Numbered from the stretch's first letter, positions 18,664-29,593 are shown. The stretch is DNA of 64,000 nucleotides from Propionibacterium sp. (GCA_012839035.1 DUOB01000076.1:1-64000); one strand, 5' to 3'. The notes: generated by a model from the sequence alone, not told the origin. Program-made: numbers and translations.

Positions 18664-20424
18664 TCAGCGCCAGTCGGTGATCACCTGCTGCACCCGCCGG
18701 ACATCGGCCTCGATGTCCGCGGCTGCGCGCTGTCTGTCGATCGGGTGGGATTTGATCACCTGCAGCGGCTCCACGGCACGCCCGAACGCCTCGCGCGCCC
18801 GCCGCACCTGGGGATGCCAGCAGGCCCCCAGCACGAGGTATCCCAGCGTCGCCACCTGTTCGACCATCGCCCGATAGGGCGCCACCCGCCGGGGATCGTC
18901 CGACAAGGACTGGGCCAGCCCGCGTTCGAGTTCAAGCAGCTCGTAGTACAGATGACGTCGGTTCTCCCGCGCCTCCGCGGTCGCATAGCGACTCTCCGCC
19001 AGGTCCCGCATGACGTCCTCGGTGGCGAGGATCGACCGGCGGGCATGGGCCCGGACGAACAGCAGGCTGGTCCCCCGACCCGTGAGCCACAGGACCGTGA
19101 GCGCGAGGACGACCGCGACAAGGGTGTCGAGGCCCCGCTCGAGGATCAGGCGCCACGGCTCGATGGTGCTCGCCGCGGCGGAGGCGATCGTGAGCGCGAT
19201 CGGGGTGATGAAGACGACCGCCGCGGCATAGTTCCGCACGACCAGCATCTCGATCGCGAATTGCAGAGCGAAGATGACCAGCACCAGCCAGCCGCCCTGT
19301 GGGTTCCACCACAGGATGAGGGCATAGACCCCGAGGCCCAACAAGGTGCCGATCAGGCGCTGGAGACCGCGCAGGGTCTGGGCGTACCTGCTCCCACCCT
19401 GATGCAGCACCAGCGCCGCGAACGCCACCCCCCAATAGCTGTGGTCGAAGCCCATCAGCACGGCGGCGATGCCGGAGAGAAGGGTGGCGATGCCGACGCG
19501 GAGGGCGATCAGGCGGATCTCGCTGGGCCAGTGCAGAGCTTGTTTGATGAGGTACGCCGCCTCCGGTCGTCCGAGCGATGAGTCCCGCAACTGCTCGGCC
19601 TCGAACTCCGGATCCAGGGTCGGGGGCTCCAGCTGGTCCCCCTCCGCACTGCCCCAGGGCTGGGCTTCCGCACCGGTCGTCCGGCCGGTCAGCAGGGCGC
19701 TGCGCTGGGTATACCGCGTCTGCAGGATCCCGATCCGCTCGAACAGCTGCTCGTTGCGCTGGTCGATCGTGCGTTCGCCGATCCCGTCGCGGAAGCTGGT
19801 CCACGCCTGGTGGAGAGTGGCCGAGGCAGCTGCGCGGGCCACTCGAATGTCCTCGGGCAGGTCGGCCTGTTCGAAGAGCGCGATGGCCTCCTCCGCGGTG
19901 TCGACCGCTTCCCGCTCCGGCCGGTGGGGGTCCCCGATCAGATCACCCATCCCGACGACGACGGCGACCACACCGCCGATGGCCGTCATGGCGATCACCT
20001 GCCAGGGGGACACGCCCTGCCCCACCAGGAAGCTCCCCGCCCCGCCGACGAGCACCAGGAAGTAGGAGCCGGGCGGCCCGATCTTCAACGTCACGCACAC
20101 AGCGGCGGACAGTGCTGCGAGCACCACGAGCATGGCGAGCAGGACGAGTGAGTGGAGAGCTGCTGCGAGTACGCCGGCAGTCACCGACAGCACGAAACCG
20201 GCAGCCATCGCGGACATCAGCTTGATGCGGAAGCGACCGGGCGTGTCGGCACCGTAGAGAACGGCGAACGCGCCCAAGCCGGCCATCAGACCGAGTTCGG
20301 GGCGGCCCAGCAGAGTGGTGACCAGGAGCGGGAGGCTGATCGCGATCGCGGCCTTGAGCGCCACCGGCCACCGCCTTCCCGCGGGGTGGAAGCGCACGAG
20401 GTCCCGGGCGCGCGCCGCGCTCAT
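18664..20424 (-). CDS. FUSC family (fusaric acid resistance-like) membrane protein
   Basis: This 586-residue protein has two blocks of about six membrane helices each, around residues 20-165 and 300-460, separated by a soluble region and followed by a charged helical C-terminus. This is the layout of the FUSC/YccS-like family, inferred to export aromatic acids or related compounds. The ATG at 20424 begins the conserved part; the frame extends to 20508 without support. No accompanying membrane-fusion protein or regulator is nearby. Confidence 0.8.
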   Translation of the reverse strand: MSAARARDLVRFHPAGRRWPVALKAAIAISLPLLVTTLLGRPELGLMAGLGAFAVLYGADTPGRFRIKLMSAMAAGFVLSVTAGVLAAALHSLVLLAMLVVLAALSAAVCVTLKIGPPGSYFLVLVGGAGSFLVGQGVSPWQVIAMTAIGGVVAVVVGMGDLIGDPHRPEREAVDTAEEAIALFEQADLPEDIRVARAAASATLHQAWTSFRDGIGERTIDQRNEQLFERIGILQTRYTQRSALLTGRTTGAEAQPWGSAEGDQLEPPTLDPEFEAEQLRDSSLGRPEAAYLIKQALHWPSEIRLIALRVGIATLLSGIAAVLMGFDHSYWGVAFAALVLHQGGSRYAQTLRGLQRLIGTLLGLGVYALILWWNPQGGWLVLVIFALQFAIEMLVVRNYAAAVVFITPIALTIASAAASTIEPWRLILERGLDTLVAVVLALTVLWLTGRGTSLLFVRAHARRSILATEDVMRDLAESRYATAEARENRRHLYYELLELERGLAQSLSDDPRRVAPYRAMVEQVATLGYLVLGACWHPQVRRAREAFGRAVEPLQVIKSHPIDRQRAAADIEADVRRVQQVITDWR

Positions 20425-20598
20425 GACCGCCCTCGTCGGCGTCGCGGGCGTTCCCGGTGCTCGTTCACGCACATCATTATGACGAGAGCCGTAGGATCGT
20501 CCGTGCACCGACCGCCCAACCTCAGTGGTGAGGCCCGAACTGGTCCGGATAGTGTGAAGTGCAACGCACAGGTCCCTGATTTGAGGAGCCCGACTCTC

Positions 20599-22437
20599 AT
20601 GCCGACTTCAGTTACTCTCCCCGCACTGGGCGAAAGCGTCACCGAAGGCACTGTGTCCCGTTGGTTGAAGAATGTCGGCGACACGGTGGCCGCGGACGAA
20701 CCGCTGCTCGAAGTCTCGACCGACAAGGTTGACACCGAGATCCCCAGTCCCGTGGCCGGTGTCCTCCTGGAGATCAAGGCGGAGGAGGACGACACCGTCG
20801 AGGTCGGCGCAGAGCTGGCCGTGATCGGCGAGGAGGGCGAGCAACCGGATGGGGATTCCGGATCTGGCGAGGAAGCGGAGCCGGAACCCGAGCCGGAGGA
20901 ACAACCGGAATCCGAGCCCGAGCCGGAGGAACAGCCCGAGCCCGAGCCCGCCGAGCCGGCCCAGCAGCAGGCCCCCGCCAAGAAGTCGTCCGGTCCTGCC
21001 CAGGGCACCGAGGTGACGCTTCCACAGCTGGGCGAGTCGGTGACCGAGGGCACCGTGTCGCGTTGGCTCAAGCAGGTCGGCGACCCCATCGACGTGGATG
21101 AGCCGCTGGTCGAGATCTCCACCGACAAGGTCGACACTGAAGTGCCCTCTCCGGTCGCGGGGACCGTCCTGGAGTTGCGCGCCGAGGAGGACGACACCGT
21201 CGACGTGGGTGCGGTGCTGGCGATCATCGGTGACGCCGAGGCCCTCGAGGACAGCGGCACCAGTGACGCCCAGAGCGTCGAGGAGATCGAGGACCAGGCC
21301 GAGGCGGGCGACGAGGGCGGTCAGGAACCGATCCCGGCCCCTGACCCCGACGCCCAGGACAAGCCGGCCGAGCCAGAGCCCGAACCCGAACCCGAACCCG
21401 AGCCGGAGCCCGAGGCGCCGAAGCCGACAGCCGCGAAGCCCGCGCCCAAGGAACAGGCACCCGCCGAGAACAAGGTCGCGCCACGCGCCGGCGGGGATGA
21501 CAGCACCTATGTCACTCCCCTGGTCCGCAAGCTCGCCGCCGAACGCGGTGTGGATCTCGCGTCGGTGAAGGGCACCGGAGTGGGTGGCCGCATCCGCAAA
21601 CAGGACGTGATCGCCGCCGCCGAGGAGGCCACGAAGGCTCCTGCCGCCGCTCCCGCCGCCCGCGCCAAGGCCCCGGCCCGCACCAAGTCGGAGCCGTCGG
21701 CGGAGGTCCTCGCCAAGCGCGGGACGACCGAGAAGCTGTCGCGCATGCGCCTGACGATCGCGCGCCGCATGGTGGAGTCCCTGCAGGTCTCCGCGCAGTT
21801 GACGGCGACCGTCGAGGTCGATCTGACCGGAGTCTCGAGGTTGCGCGCTGCAGCCAAGGAGGCCTTCAAGGCACAGCACGGGGCGAGCCTGTCCTATCTG
21901 CCGTTCATCACGGTTGCGACGGTCGAGGCGCTGCGGCACTTCCCCAAGGTCAACGCGACGATCGACACCGACGCCAAGACCGTCACCTATGCCGACGCCG
22001 AACACATCGGCATCGCGGTGGACACGGAACGCGGCCTGATGGTCCCGGTCATCCACCACGCGGGCGACCTCAATCTGTCGGGTCTGGCCAAGCGGATCGC
22101 CGAACAGGCCGACAAGGCCCGCACCGGCAAGGTCCTGCCCGACGATCTCGTGGGCGGCACGTTCACGATCACGAACTATGGCTCCACCGGGACGCTGTTC
22201 GACACCCCGATCATCAACCAGCCTCAGGTGGCGATCCTCGGGACCGGTGCGATGGTCAAGCGTCCGCTGGTCGTCTCCGATCCGGAGCTGGGCGACGTGA
22301 TCGCCGTGCGCGATGTCATGTATCTCTCGCTCACCTATGACCACCGTCTCGTCGACGGGGCCGACGCGTCCCGCTTCCTGGCGGCGATCAAGGAGCGTCT
22401 GGAGGAGGCAGACTTCGGAGCCGAGCTCGGCGTCTGA
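20599..22437 (+). CDS. sucB: Dihydrolipoamide succinyltransferase, E2 of 2-oxoglutarate dehydrogenase
   Basis: This 612-residue E2 protein carries two lipoyl domains (residues 1-78 and 136-212) with lipoyl lysines K43 and K177 in identical STDKVDTE contexts. Two long Glu/Pro-rich linkers follow, then an E3-binding domain near residues 298-335 ([17 protein letters not shown]) and a catalytic domain ending in [10 protein letters not shown] with the active-site His. It is the acyltransferase core of a 2-oxo-acid dehydrogenase complex. The ATG at 20599 has GAGGAG about ten bases upstream. Duplicated lipoyl domains are usual in actinobacterial SucB. The lipoate genes lipB and lipA lie just downstream. 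Confidence 0.94.
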   Translation: MPTSVTLPALGESVTEGTVSRWLKNVGDTVAADEPLLEVSTDKVDTEIPSPVAGVLLEIKAEEDDTVEVGAELAVIGEEGEQPDGDSGSGEEAEPEPEPEEQPESEPEPEEQPEPEPAEPAQQQAPAKKSSGPAQGTEVTLPQLGESVTEGTVSRWLKQVGDPIDVDEPLVEISTDKVDTEVPSPVAGTVLELRAEEDDTVDVGAVLAIIGDAEALEDSGTSDAQSVEEIEDQAEAGDEGGQEPIPAPDPDAQDKPAEPEPEPEPEPEPEPEAPKPTAAKPAPKEQAPAENKVAPRAGGDDSTYVTPLVRKLAAERGVDLASVKGTGVGGRIRKQDVIAAAEEATKAPAAAPAARAKAPARTKSEPSAEVLAKRGTTEKLSRMRLTIARRMVESLQVSAQLTATVEVDLTGVSRLRAAAKEAFKAQHGASLSYLPFITVATVEALRHFPKVNATIDTDAKTVTYADAEHIGIAVDTERGLMVPVIHHAGDLNLSGLAKRIAEQADKARTGKVLPDDLVGGTFTITNYGSTGTLFDTPIINQPQVAILGTGAMVKRPLVVSDPELGDVIAVRDVMYLSLTYDHRLVDGADASRFLAAIKERLEEADFGAELGV

Positions 22438-22454
22438 CCCGGAACAACGCTACA

Positions 22455-22488
22455 GAGCCCGTGACGCGCGTTCGTGTGTCACGGGCTC
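22455..22488 (+). terminator. Hairpin downstream of sucB
   Basis: A perfect 11-bp inverted repeat (GAGCCCGTGAC / GTCACGGGCTC) with a 12-base loop lies 18 bases after the sucB stop. No T-run follows, so termination may be partial. The lipB promoter lies just beyond it. Confidence 0.55.
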
Positions 22489-22530
22489 CGTGCCTGTCCG
22501 GACCCTGTGGTGCCGCGTATCATCGCCGCC

Positions 22531-23241
22531 ATGTCCCGTCACTATCGCTGGCTCGGCCTCGTTGACTATCAGGAAACCTGGGATCTGCAGCGCGAACTGC
22601 ACGCTCGGGCGGTCGCCGGGGGCGACGAAACGGTGCTGATGCTGGAACATCACGCGGTCTATACCGCAGGGCGACGGACGCTGCCCGAACACCGGCCGAT
22701 CGATGGCACCCCCGTCATCGATGTGGACCGTGGCGGGCTGATCACCTGGCACGGTCCCGGCCAATTGGTGGGCTATCCGATCGTGCGGCTGCCCGACAAT
22801 GTGGGCGTCGTGGACTACATCCGCCGGGTCGAGGAGTCCGTGATCCGCTATCTGGCGGAGCTGGGGTTGACGACGGGTCGCGTCCGCGGCCGGGCCGGCG
22901 TCTGGCTCGCTGCCACCGCCGACCGGCCGGAGCGCAAGATCGCCCAGATCGGCGTGCGGGTCGCCCACAAGACCGCCATGCACGGCTTCTCGCTCAACGT
23001 GGCGCCCGACATGTCCTGGACGCAGACCATCGTCCCGTGCGGCATCACCGACGCGGGGGTGACGTCGATCGCCCTCGAACTCACCGATCCCCCCACTGTT
23101 CAGGAGGCCGCACAGGGGATGGAGCGCCACCTCGAGGCCATGCTGGCGTGGGAGCCGTTCGAGCAGTCCCCGGACGTCGTGCCGACCACCGTCGCGCCCG
23201 TGGCCGCCCCCGAGGGCGTCAGCTATGGCCTCACGGTCTGA
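22531..23241 (+). CDS. lipB: Lipoyl(octanoyl) transferase
   Basis: This 236-residue protein moves octanoate from acyl carrier protein to the lipoyl domains of E2 and H proteins. The catalytic Cys is in [12 protein letters not shown] and the partner Lys in [26 protein letters not shown] is the family signature. The ATG at 22531 is preceded by TATCAT seven bases away, suggesting a leaderless transcript; the frame extends upstream to 22474. It lies in the conserved actinobacterial order sucB-lipB-lipA, here with an ABC exporter inserted before lipA. Confidence 0.95.
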   Translation: MSRHYRWLGLVDYQETWDLQRELHARAVAGGDETVLMLEHHAVYTAGRRTLPEHRPIDGTPVIDVDRGGLITWHGPGQLVGYPIVRLPDNVGVVDYIRRVEESVIRYLAELGLTTGRVRGRAGVWLAATADRPERKIAQIGVRVAHKTAMHGFSLNVAPDMSWTQTIVPCGITDAGVTSIALELTDPPTVQEAAQGMERHLEAMLAWEPFEQSPDVVPTTVAPVAAPEGVSYGLTV

Positions 23242-23325
23242 CCAGGGCCGGCGTACTCCAAGACCACAGCCTCCCGCTCGCGAGACCACAGAACCTCCCC
23301 CAACGCTCCCGACGTCGGAGAAGGT

Positions 23326-24303
23326 ATGCACGTGGCACACATTCCTTGGACCACGGAGAATCCGTGGGCGGTCGAGATCGACGGACTCACCAAACGTTTC
23401 GACGGCTGGCAGGGCCAGCGGCTGGCGGTGGACGGGCTGGCGATGCGGGTCCCCCGCGTGGGGGTGCACGGGTTCCTCGGACCCAACGGCTCTGGGAAGT
23501 CGACGACGATCCGCATGCTGCTGGGCTTGGTCCGGCCCTCCGGGGGCACGATGCGCCTGCTCGGCACGCCCGTTCCGGAGCGTCTCCCCGACGTCATCAG
23601 TCGCGTTGGCGCGATCGTTGAACGGCCCCGCTTCGCCGGGCAGTTCAGCGGTCGCAAGAACCTCCACCTGCTCGCCCGGTCGATCGGTGTCCCCAGCCGG
23701 GTCGTGGAGGAAGTCCTTGAGCTGGTGGGGCTGCGGGATCGGGCGAGTGACCCGTACGCGAAGTATTCGCTCGGCATGAAACAGCGCCTCGCTGTTGCCT
23801 CGACCCTGCTGAAGGATCCCGCCGTCGTGATCTTCGACGAACCCACCAACGGACTGGACCCGAGCGGGATCCGGGAGATGCGGCAGATGATGCGTACCCT
23901 CGCAGCCCGCGGAAAAGCCGTGCTCGTCTCGACCCACCTCATCGGGGAACTGGAACAGATCGTCGACTCGGTGACGATCATCCGTGCCGGACGCACGGTG
24001 ATCGAGGGCCGGCTCGACGACGTCCTCGGTGCCCACCACGTGCTGCGGGTGGAGGTTGACGACCCGGATCGTGCTGCCACCGTGCTCCGTGCACGGGGCT
24101 GGTCCGTGGACCGACGGCCGCGACACCTGGACGTCGCCGGCGACTGGCCGGGTGACGTGCTCAATCGTCATCTGGGCGAGGCCGGCATCTGGGCGAGCGG
24201 CATCCGGTGTCAGCGCGGTTCGCTCGAGCAACGGTTCCTGCAGCTCACCGATGCTTCCGTCCCCCAGCCACCCCACCCCCTCGTATCCGGGAGGATCGCA
24301 TGA
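23326..24303 (+). CDS. ABC transporter ATP-binding protein
   Basis: This 325-residue ATPase has Walker A GPNGSGKST, the signature YSLGMKQRLA and Walker B VVIFDEPTNGLDP. The spaced C-terminal domain after the ATPase is typical of ABC-2 type exporters of the bacitracin/nodulation class. A good ribosome-binding site (GGAGAAGG) precedes the ATG. The stop codon overlaps the start of the permease gene (ATGA), so the two form one transporter. Substrate unknown. The pair interrupts the lipB-lipA neighbourhood. Confidence 0.92.
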   Translation: MHVAHIPWTTENPWAVEIDGLTKRFDGWQGQRLAVDGLAMRVPRVGVHGFLGPNGSGKSTTIRMLLGLVRPSGGTMRLLGTPVPERLPDVISRVGAIVERPRFAGQFSGRKNLHLLARSIGVPSRVVEEVLELVGLRDRASDPYAKYSLGMKQRLAVASTLLKDPAVVIFDEPTNGLDPSGIREMRQMMRTLAARGKAVLVSTHLIGELEQIVDSVTIIRAGRTVIEGRLDDVLGAHHVLRVEVDDPDRAATVLRARGWSVDRRPRHLDVAGDWPGDVLNRHLGEAGIWASGIRCQRGSLEQRFLQLTDASVPQPPHPLVSGRIA

Positions 24304-25067
24304 GCAGCCTGCTCGTCCCCGAGCTCCACCGCTATCTCACCCGCCGCACCACATGGATCAGTGGCATCGCTGCCGTGAGTCTGTTGGCGATCGTCTCGCT
24401 CTTCATGGGACTGCAACCGAACTCCTACAACCCCGAGATCGAACTCTCCTTCTTCGGGCCGGGCATGATCGTGCTCGCGGCGGCCCTCGTCGGCGCCTGG
24501 AGCTATTTCACCTCCGCCTCCGTCATCGGATCCGAACAGAGCTCCGGCGCACTGGGCACCTGGCTGACGTTCAACCCGCAGCGGTGGCGGGTCTATCTCG
24601 CCAAGCTCGCGAGTGTGGCCCTGCCGGCCGCTGCAGTCTCGACGGTGGCCATGGGCGCTGCCATCGCCTGGTCGCTGATCGTCAGCACCCACAGTCATCC
24701 GAGCGCAGTCGCCTGGATGCTCGCCGCCGGTGTCCGGGGTGTGCTCGTGGTGGTGAGCGTTGCCGTGCTGGGGTTCGTGATCGCCCTGGTCACCCGCAGC
24801 ACACTGGGCGCACTCGGGGTGTTGGTGGGCTGGTTGGTCCTCGTCGTCCTGCAGGCCTTCTTCAGCACCGTGGCCATCGGCCACTGGGAATGGATCGGCC
24901 TGGAACGGGTGCTGGGTGAGTTCCTGCTCAATTCGCACTCGACCGTCCATGGCGCGCTGCACGCCGATCCGGCCGTGATCGCCGGTGCCGGACTCCTGTG
25001 GTTCGGCGTCATCGCGCTGGTGGTCGTCCTGGGCGGCGCCCTCTTCGCCGGGCGCGACGTCGACTGA
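24300..25067 (+). CDS. ABC-2 type transporter permease
   Basis: This 255-residue membrane protein has about six hydrophobic helices, beginning after a short cytoplasmic N-terminus (SSLLVPELHRYLTRRTTW). It overlaps the upstream ATPase gene by four bases and has GGGAGG before its ATG. It should be the membrane half of a drug, peptide or lipid exporter. The motif VIGSEQSSGALGTWL in the first cytoplasmic loop corresponds to the coupling region common in ABC-2 permeases. Confidence 0.88.
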   Translation: MSSLLVPELHRYLTRRTTWISGIAAVSLLAIVSLFMGLQPNSYNPEIELSFFGPGMIVLAAALVGAWSYFTSASVIGSEQSSGALGTWLTFNPQRWRVYLAKLASVALPAAAVSTVAMGAAIAWSLIVSTHSHPSAVAWMLAAGVRGVLVVVSVAVLGFVIALVTRSTLGALGVLVGWLVLVVLQAFFSTVAIGHWEWIGLERVLGEFLLNSHSTVHGALHADPAVIAGAGLLWFGVIALVVVLGGALFAGRDVD

Positions 25068-25156
25068 TCGCAGGCTCATCGGGCCGCTGACCCGGCGAGC
25101 ACGGGGCGCGTTCGACCGTCCCTGGCCGGGCTGGAGTTAGGGCGTAGGATGGCTGG

Positions 25157-26128
25157 GTGACTGTTTCTCCTGAAGGCCGCAAGCTGCTCCGGGTGGAGGT
25201 CCGCAACGCGGAGACCCCCATTGAGAAGAAGCCCTCCTGGATCAAGACGACCGCCAAGATGGGCTCTGAGTATCGGGACCTCAAGCGTCTCGTCAACGAC
25301 GAGAGCCTGCACACGGTGTGCCAGGAAGCTGCCTGTCCCAACATCTTCGAATGCTGGGAGGATCGCGAAGCGACCTTCCTCATCGGTGGCGACTCCTGCA
25401 CGCGACGTTGCGATTTCTGCCAGATCGAGTCCAAGAAACCGACCGAATATGACACAACCGAGCCGCTGCGCGTGGCGGAGTCGGTGCGGACGATGGGGCT
25501 GAAATATGCCACCATCACCGGCGTCTGCCGCGACGATCTCCCCGACGAGGGCGCATGGCTCTATGCGGAGACCATCCGCAAGGTGCACGAGCTCAACCCC
25601 GGCGTGGGCGTCGAGATGCTCGCACCGGATTTCTCCGGCAACAAGGAGTTCCTCGATCAGGTCTTCGAGACCCGGCCCGAGGTCTTCGCCCACAACGTGG
25701 AGACGGTTCCGCGCATCTTCAAGCGCATCCGACCGGGCTTCCGTTATGACCGTTCGCTGCAGGTGCTCACCGACTCACGCGCCGCAGGACTGGTCACGAA
25801 GAGCAACCTGATCCTCGGCATGGGCGAGACCCGCGAGGAGACCGAGCAGGCTCTCCGGGAGCTGTTCGATGCCGGCGCGGAGATCATCACGATCACCCAA
25901 TATCTGCGCCCGACGCCGCAGCACCACCCGATCGACCGTTGGGTGACGCCCCAGGAGTTCGACGAGTTGGCGGAGCTGGCCCGCGAGATCGGCTATCGGG
26001 GTGTGATGAGCGGCCCGCTGGTCAGGTCGAGTTATCGCGCCGGACGGCTCTATCGTGAGGCCATGGCCGCACGGAACGCTGTGCCCGCGGCTGCTGCGAC
26101 AGGCCCCGATTCGTCGGCCCAGGCCTAG
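25157..26128 (+). CDS. lipA: Lipoyl synthase (radical SAM)
   Basis: This 323-residue radical-SAM enzyme has both iron-sulfur sites: the auxiliary cluster CX4CX5C ([12 protein letters not shown]) and the radical-SAM CX3CX2C (CTRRCDFC), plus a C-terminal RSSYRA with the cluster-ligand serine. It inserts two sulfurs into octanoyl-lysine to make lipoate. The start is the GTG at 25157; TAGGAT ends six bases before it and there is no Shine-Dalgarno, so translation is probably leaderless. The DUF4191 gene follows closely, as in mycobacteria. Confidence 0.96.
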   Translation: MTVSPEGRKLLRVEVRNAETPIEKKPSWIKTTAKMGSEYRDLKRLVNDESLHTVCQEAACPNIFECWEDREATFLIGGDSCTRRCDFCQIESKKPTEYDTTEPLRVAESVRTMGLKYATITGVCRDDLPDEGAWLYAETIRKVHELNPGVGVEMLAPDFSGNKEFLDQVFETRPEVFAHNVETVPRIFKRIRPGFRYDRSLQVLTDSRAAGLVTKSNLILGMGETREETEQALRELFDAGAEIITITQYLRPTPQHHPIDRWVTPQEFDELAELAREIGYRGVMSGPLVRSSYRAGRLYREAMAARNAVPAAAATGPDSSAQA

Positions 26129-26162
26129 AGCGCATCACGACCCCACGACCGAGAAAGCACCC

Positions 26163-26951
26163 ATGGCTGAGAATCTGACGCCGAGGCAGGCGTACGCGAA
26201 GGCAGTGGCCGAGCAGAAGGCCGCGAAAAAGGCGGCCAAAGAAGCCCGCCGGACCTCGAAGGACCCCAACCAGATGGGGCGGTTCCGCCAGATCTGGGAG
26301 TCTTTCAAGCTCACGCAGGAATACGACAAGTCGCTTGCGCCACTCACGATCCTGTGCTTCGCCGTCCCGATCGTCATCGTCGTCGTCATCGGGTTGCTCA
26401 CCAATGCCGCGTGGTTCACCTGGATCATGATGGTCCTCACCGCGATCATGGCGGGCCTGCTGTTGGCCATGTTGCTGCTGATCCAGAAGACCAAGAAGGC
26501 GACCTATCAGCGCTATGCGGGCGAAGTCGGCTCGGCCGAAGTGGCACTGCAAATGCTTGGAAAGAAGTGGATTCATGATCCGGTGATCGCCGCGACCAAG
26601 CACAAGGACGTCGTCCATCGTGCAGTCGGTCCCGCCGGGATCGTCCTGGTGTCGGAGGGGGACCCCAACCGGGCCCGCCAACTGTTGCTGACCGAACAGC
26701 GCAAGCACGAGAAGTTCATCAGCAACGTGGTTGTGCACTCGATCCAGATGGGCGACAAGGAGGGGCAGGTTCCCCTCCCCAAGCTGGAGAAGCACGTGCG
26801 CAAGCTGCCGAAGACCCTCCAGCCCCACCAAGTGACGGACGTGCGCAACCGGCTGCGCGCCATTGACGCCGTGCGCCCGAAGGTCCCGATCCCCAAGGGA
26901 CCCATCCCCACGTCCATGAAGGGCATGCGCAAGGGGATGCGGGGACGCTGA
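26163..26951 (+). CDS. DUF4191 membrane protein
   Basis: This 262-residue protein has a basic N-terminus rich in Ala/Lys, two membrane helices at about residues 62-80 and 84-104, and a soluble basic C-terminal domain. It belongs to DUF4191, found directly downstream of lipA across Actinobacteria (Rv2219 in M. tuberculosis). The function is unknown. The ATG at 26163 starts the conserved part; the frame is open further upstream inside lipA. It is 34 bases from the lipA stop and likely co-transcribed. Confidence 0.88.
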   Translation: MAENLTPRQAYAKAVAEQKAAKKAAKEARRTSKDPNQMGRFRQIWESFKLTQEYDKSLAPLTILCFAVPIVIVVVIGLLTNAAWFTWIMMVLTAIMAGLLLAMLLLIQKTKKATYQRYAGEVGSAEVALQMLGKKWIHDPVIAATKHKDVVHRAVGPAGIVLVSEGDPNRARQLLLTEQRKHEKFISNVVVHSIQMGDKEGQVPLPKLEKHVRKLPKTLQPHQVTDVRNRLRAIDAVRPKVPIPKGPIPTSMKGMRKGMRGR

Positions 26952-26959
26952 CACACAGG

Positions 26960-27009
26960 GCGGTTCTGCCCCGGTTGCTGCAGAGCCCAGGATCTCTCCG
27001 GAGAACCGC
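26960..27009. terminator. Weak hairpin between convergent genes
   Basis: GCGGTTCT at 26960-26967 pairs with AGAACCGC at 27002-27009, with inner CCGG/CCGG pairing inside a long loop. It fills the gap between the DUF4191 stop and the MDR exporter stop. Termination is plausible but the signal is weak. Confidence 0.35.
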
Positions 27010-28893
27010 TCAGGAGGCGAGAGCAACGTCCTCGGTGCGAGTCCCGGCGGCAACGAGCGCCGCATAGCGACCGCCACGAGCGAGCAACTCGTCATGGGTT
27101 CCCTGTTCGACGATCCGCCCGTCGTCGAGCACGACGATCAGGTCGGCGTTGCGCACGGTGGACAGCCGGTGCGCGATCGTCACCACCGTCCGGTCGCGAC
27201 CCACGCGGTCGAGCGCGGCCTGCACCAGGGCCTCGGTGCGGGTGTCCAGGGCGCTGGTGGCCTCGTCGAGGATCAACACCTTGGGATCGCGCAGGAGCGT
27301 ACGCGCAAGTGCCAGCCGCTGCTGTTCCCCACCGGAGAACCGGTGGCCGCGGGACCCGACCATGGTGTCGTACCCCTCCGGCAACGATTCGATCAGCTCA
27401 TGCACCTGGGCCTCGCGGGCCGCCTGCTCGATCTCGGCATCGGTGGTGTCCGGCTTCGCGAAGCGAAGGTTGTCCCGGACAGTGGCGTGCAGAAGGTAGG
27501 TCTCCTGCGACACCACGCCGACGATCGCGGCGCGCTCGGTGGACGGCAACTCCCGCAAGTCGATTCCGTCGAGGGTGACGCGGCCGAGAGTCGGGTCGTC
27601 GAGACGGGCCAGGAGCGACGCCAGCGTGGACTTGCCCGACCCGGTGGAACCGACGAGGGCCACCGTGGCTCCGGCAGGGATCGTGAGATCGATCCCGGTC
27701 AGCGCGTTGCGATCGGCACCTGCGTGCCGATAGGTCACGTCCTCCAGCCGCAACTCACCGCTCGCGGTGGCCGGGTCCAGATGCCTGGCGACGTCGGGCT
27801 CGGGCTCGGCGACCTCGACCGGCAGATCGAGGTATTCGAAGATCCGGCTGAACAGTGCCATGGACGCGGTGACCTGCACGCCGATGGAGAGCAGCCCCAT
27901 GACCGGACGGAAGATGCCGGCCTGCAGCGCGACGAAGGCGACCAGGGTTCCGATCGAGATCCCCGCGCCCGTCACCGGGAGCCCTGCGACGAGATACAGC
28001 GCGGCCGGGACGATCGCGAAGACGATCCCCATCGTGGCGGTACGCCAACGGCCGGCGATCTGGGCCGCGACCTCCAGGTCCAGGAGTCCGGCACTGGAGT
28101 CGTGGAAACGCCGGGCGAGCTGGTCGCTCGCACCGAGCGTCTTGCTCAGGCGGGCACCGCTGACCGACAGCGACTCCTCCACTTGGCCGTGCAGCGCGGC
28201 GAGCGCCTTCTGTCGTTTGTCGGTGGCGTCCCGGCGCAGCCGGGCGACCGAGCGGGTGACGATCACGGCCGGGGGGATGACGATGAGCGAAAGCAGCGCG
28301 AGGGTGGGGCTGAGGGCAAGCATGGCGACCAAGGTTCCGACAACCGTCGCAACATTGCCGGCGAGCGAGGTCGCAGTGGTGGTGACGACGCCCTGCAGAC
28401 CTGAGACGTCATGGGTCAGCCGCGACTGCACCTCACCGGAGCGGGTGCGGGTGAAGAAGCTGATCGGCTGACGTTGGAGATGGGTGAAGAGGGCGGTACG
28501 CAGACCGTGCATGATCCGCTGGCCCACCGTGGTGCTGAGCCAGGTCTGGAGCACGCCGAGGACGCCGGCGACGATGGCGACGCCGACCATGAGGCCCACC
28601 AGGGTGAGGAGCAGGCGCACGTCCTGCCGGGGAATGGCAACATCCACCAATTCCTTGGTGAGGAAGGGGGTCGCGAGACCGAGCACGGAGCTGCTGATAA
28701 TGAGCAGCAGCACGAGGCCGATGGCCCAGCGATGGGGCGCGAAGAGCGCCAGCACACGGCGCGCGCTCACGGGGTGGGCGGCGAGCTGCGCGCGGTCACG
28801 GGGATCCGGTCGGGCGCCGGGGCCACGGTTGCCACCGCGGCCTCCGCCGTCGCCGAGACCGTGCCCGGATGCGAGGGTTGAGAAGTCACTCAT
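27010..28893 (-). CDS. ABC multidrug exporter, fused permease-ATPase
   Basis: This 627-residue half-transporter has a Gly/Arg-rich N-terminus, six membrane helices at about residues 50-330, and an ATPase domain with Walker A GSTGSGKST, signature RFSGGEQQRLALA and Walker B VLILDEATSALD. It resembles lipid/drug exporters that work as homodimers. A strong Shine-Dalgarno (AAAGGAGAAGCGC) precedes the ATG. A MarR-type regulator is transcribed divergently from the shared intergenic region, which carries a small palindrome, so MarR control is likely. Confidence 0.92.
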   Translation of the reverse strand: MSDFSTLASGHGLGDGGGRGGNRGPGARPDPRDRAQLAAHPVSARRVLALFAPHRWAIGLVLLLIISSSVLGLATPFLTKELVDVAIPRQDVRLLLTLVGLMVGVAIVAGVLGVLQTWLSTTVGQRIMHGLRTALFTHLQRQPISFFTRTRSGEVQSRLTHDVSGLQGVVTTTATSLAGNVATVVGTLVAMLALSPTLALLSLIVIPPAVIVTRSVARLRRDATDKRQKALAALHGQVEESLSVSGARLSKTLGASDQLARRFHDSSAGLLDLEVAAQIAGRWRTATMGIVFAIVPAALYLVAGLPVTGAGISIGTLVAFVALQAGIFRPVMGLLSIGVQVTASMALFSRIFEYLDLPVEVAEPEPDVARHLDPATASGELRLEDVTYRHAGADRNALTGIDLTIPAGATVALVGSTGSGKSTLASLLARLDDPTLGRVTLDGIDLRELPSTERAAIVGVVSQETYLLHATVRDNLRFAKPDTTDAEIEQAAREAQVHELIESLPEGYDTMVGSRGHRFSGGEQQRLALARTLLRDPKVLILDEATSALDTRTEALVQAALDRVGRDRTVVTIAHRLSTVRNADLIVVLDDGRIVEQGTHDELLARGGRYAALVAAGTRTEDVALAS

Positions 28894-29025
28894 GCGCTTC
28901 TCCTTTCACGTCAGTGGTCGGGGCTTCAGTGGCAGGAGCCGGACGCCCCGAAAGCCGGGAAGGAACTGTCGTTCCCAGCCGGTCGTCGATGCCGGCCAAA
29001 AGGTTTCCACTGGATACAACATTAT

Positions 29026-29036
29026 GAGGTTACCTC
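29026..29036. promoter_or_regulatory. Candidate MarR operator
   Basis: The perfect inverted repeat GAGGT-T-ACCTC sits in an AT-rich stretch (TTATGAGGTTACCTCTTTA) 32 bases before the marR start, in the region shared with the divergent exporter. Position and symmetry fit autoregulation by the MarR protein. This is an inference. Confidence 0.45.
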
Positions 29037-29067
29037 TTTATTCCCTGGCCTCGCTAGGCTCGGTTCC

Positions 29068-29538
29068 ATGCAGGCCGACCAGCATGCGCATCAACCCGCC
29101 GACGCCGAGCTGTCCGAGGTGGACCTCCTCATGCGTCTGGCCCGGCGCTGGCGTCACCTCGGCTCCGCCGATGCGGGCGTACGCGGTCTTGCGCCCCACC
29201 AGCAGCGTGCCCTGCTCGCCCTCGCCCGGCTGACGCGCCGCGCAGAGGGCGGCGTACGCGTCTCCGTGCTGGCGAAACACCTGGGCATCGCGCCACGATC
29301 GGCAACCGAGGTGGCGGATGCCCTGGAGAGCGCCGGACTCATCGGTCGTGCCCCCGACCCCTCCGACCGCCGGGCCGTCCTGCTCACCCTCACGGACGCG
29401 GGCCGCCGGATCGTGGGGGAGGTACGCGACCGCCGCCGGGCCGCAGGCGATGCCGCGCTGGGAGTCCTCTCCCCCGCCGATCGCGCCGAGCTCCGGCGCC
29501 TGCTGCTCACCCTGCTGGCCGATCCGCCGGCGCACTGA
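29068..29538 (+). CDS. MarR family transcriptional regulator
   Basis: This 156-residue winged-helix protein has the MarR recognition helix and wing: LAKHLGIAPRSATEVADALESAGLIGRA followed by PSDRRAVLLTLTDAG. It is encoded divergently from an MDR-type ABC exporter and most likely represses it and itself, releasing on ligand binding. The ligand is unknown. The ABC-F gene follows on the same strand 55 bases later but appears to have its own promoter. Confidence 0.88.
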   Translation: MQADQHAHQPADAELSEVDLLMRLARRWRHLGSADAGVRGLAPHQQRALLALARLTRRAEGGVRVSVLAKHLGIAPRSATEVADALESAGLIGRAPDPSDRRAVLLTLTDAGRRIVGEVRDRRRAAGDAALGVLSPADRAELRRLLLTLLADPPAH

Positions 29539-29593
29539 CGAGCCGCTGCGACTTTTCGGGAGCTTGCCGACCGACGACTAGACTCCCTGAATT

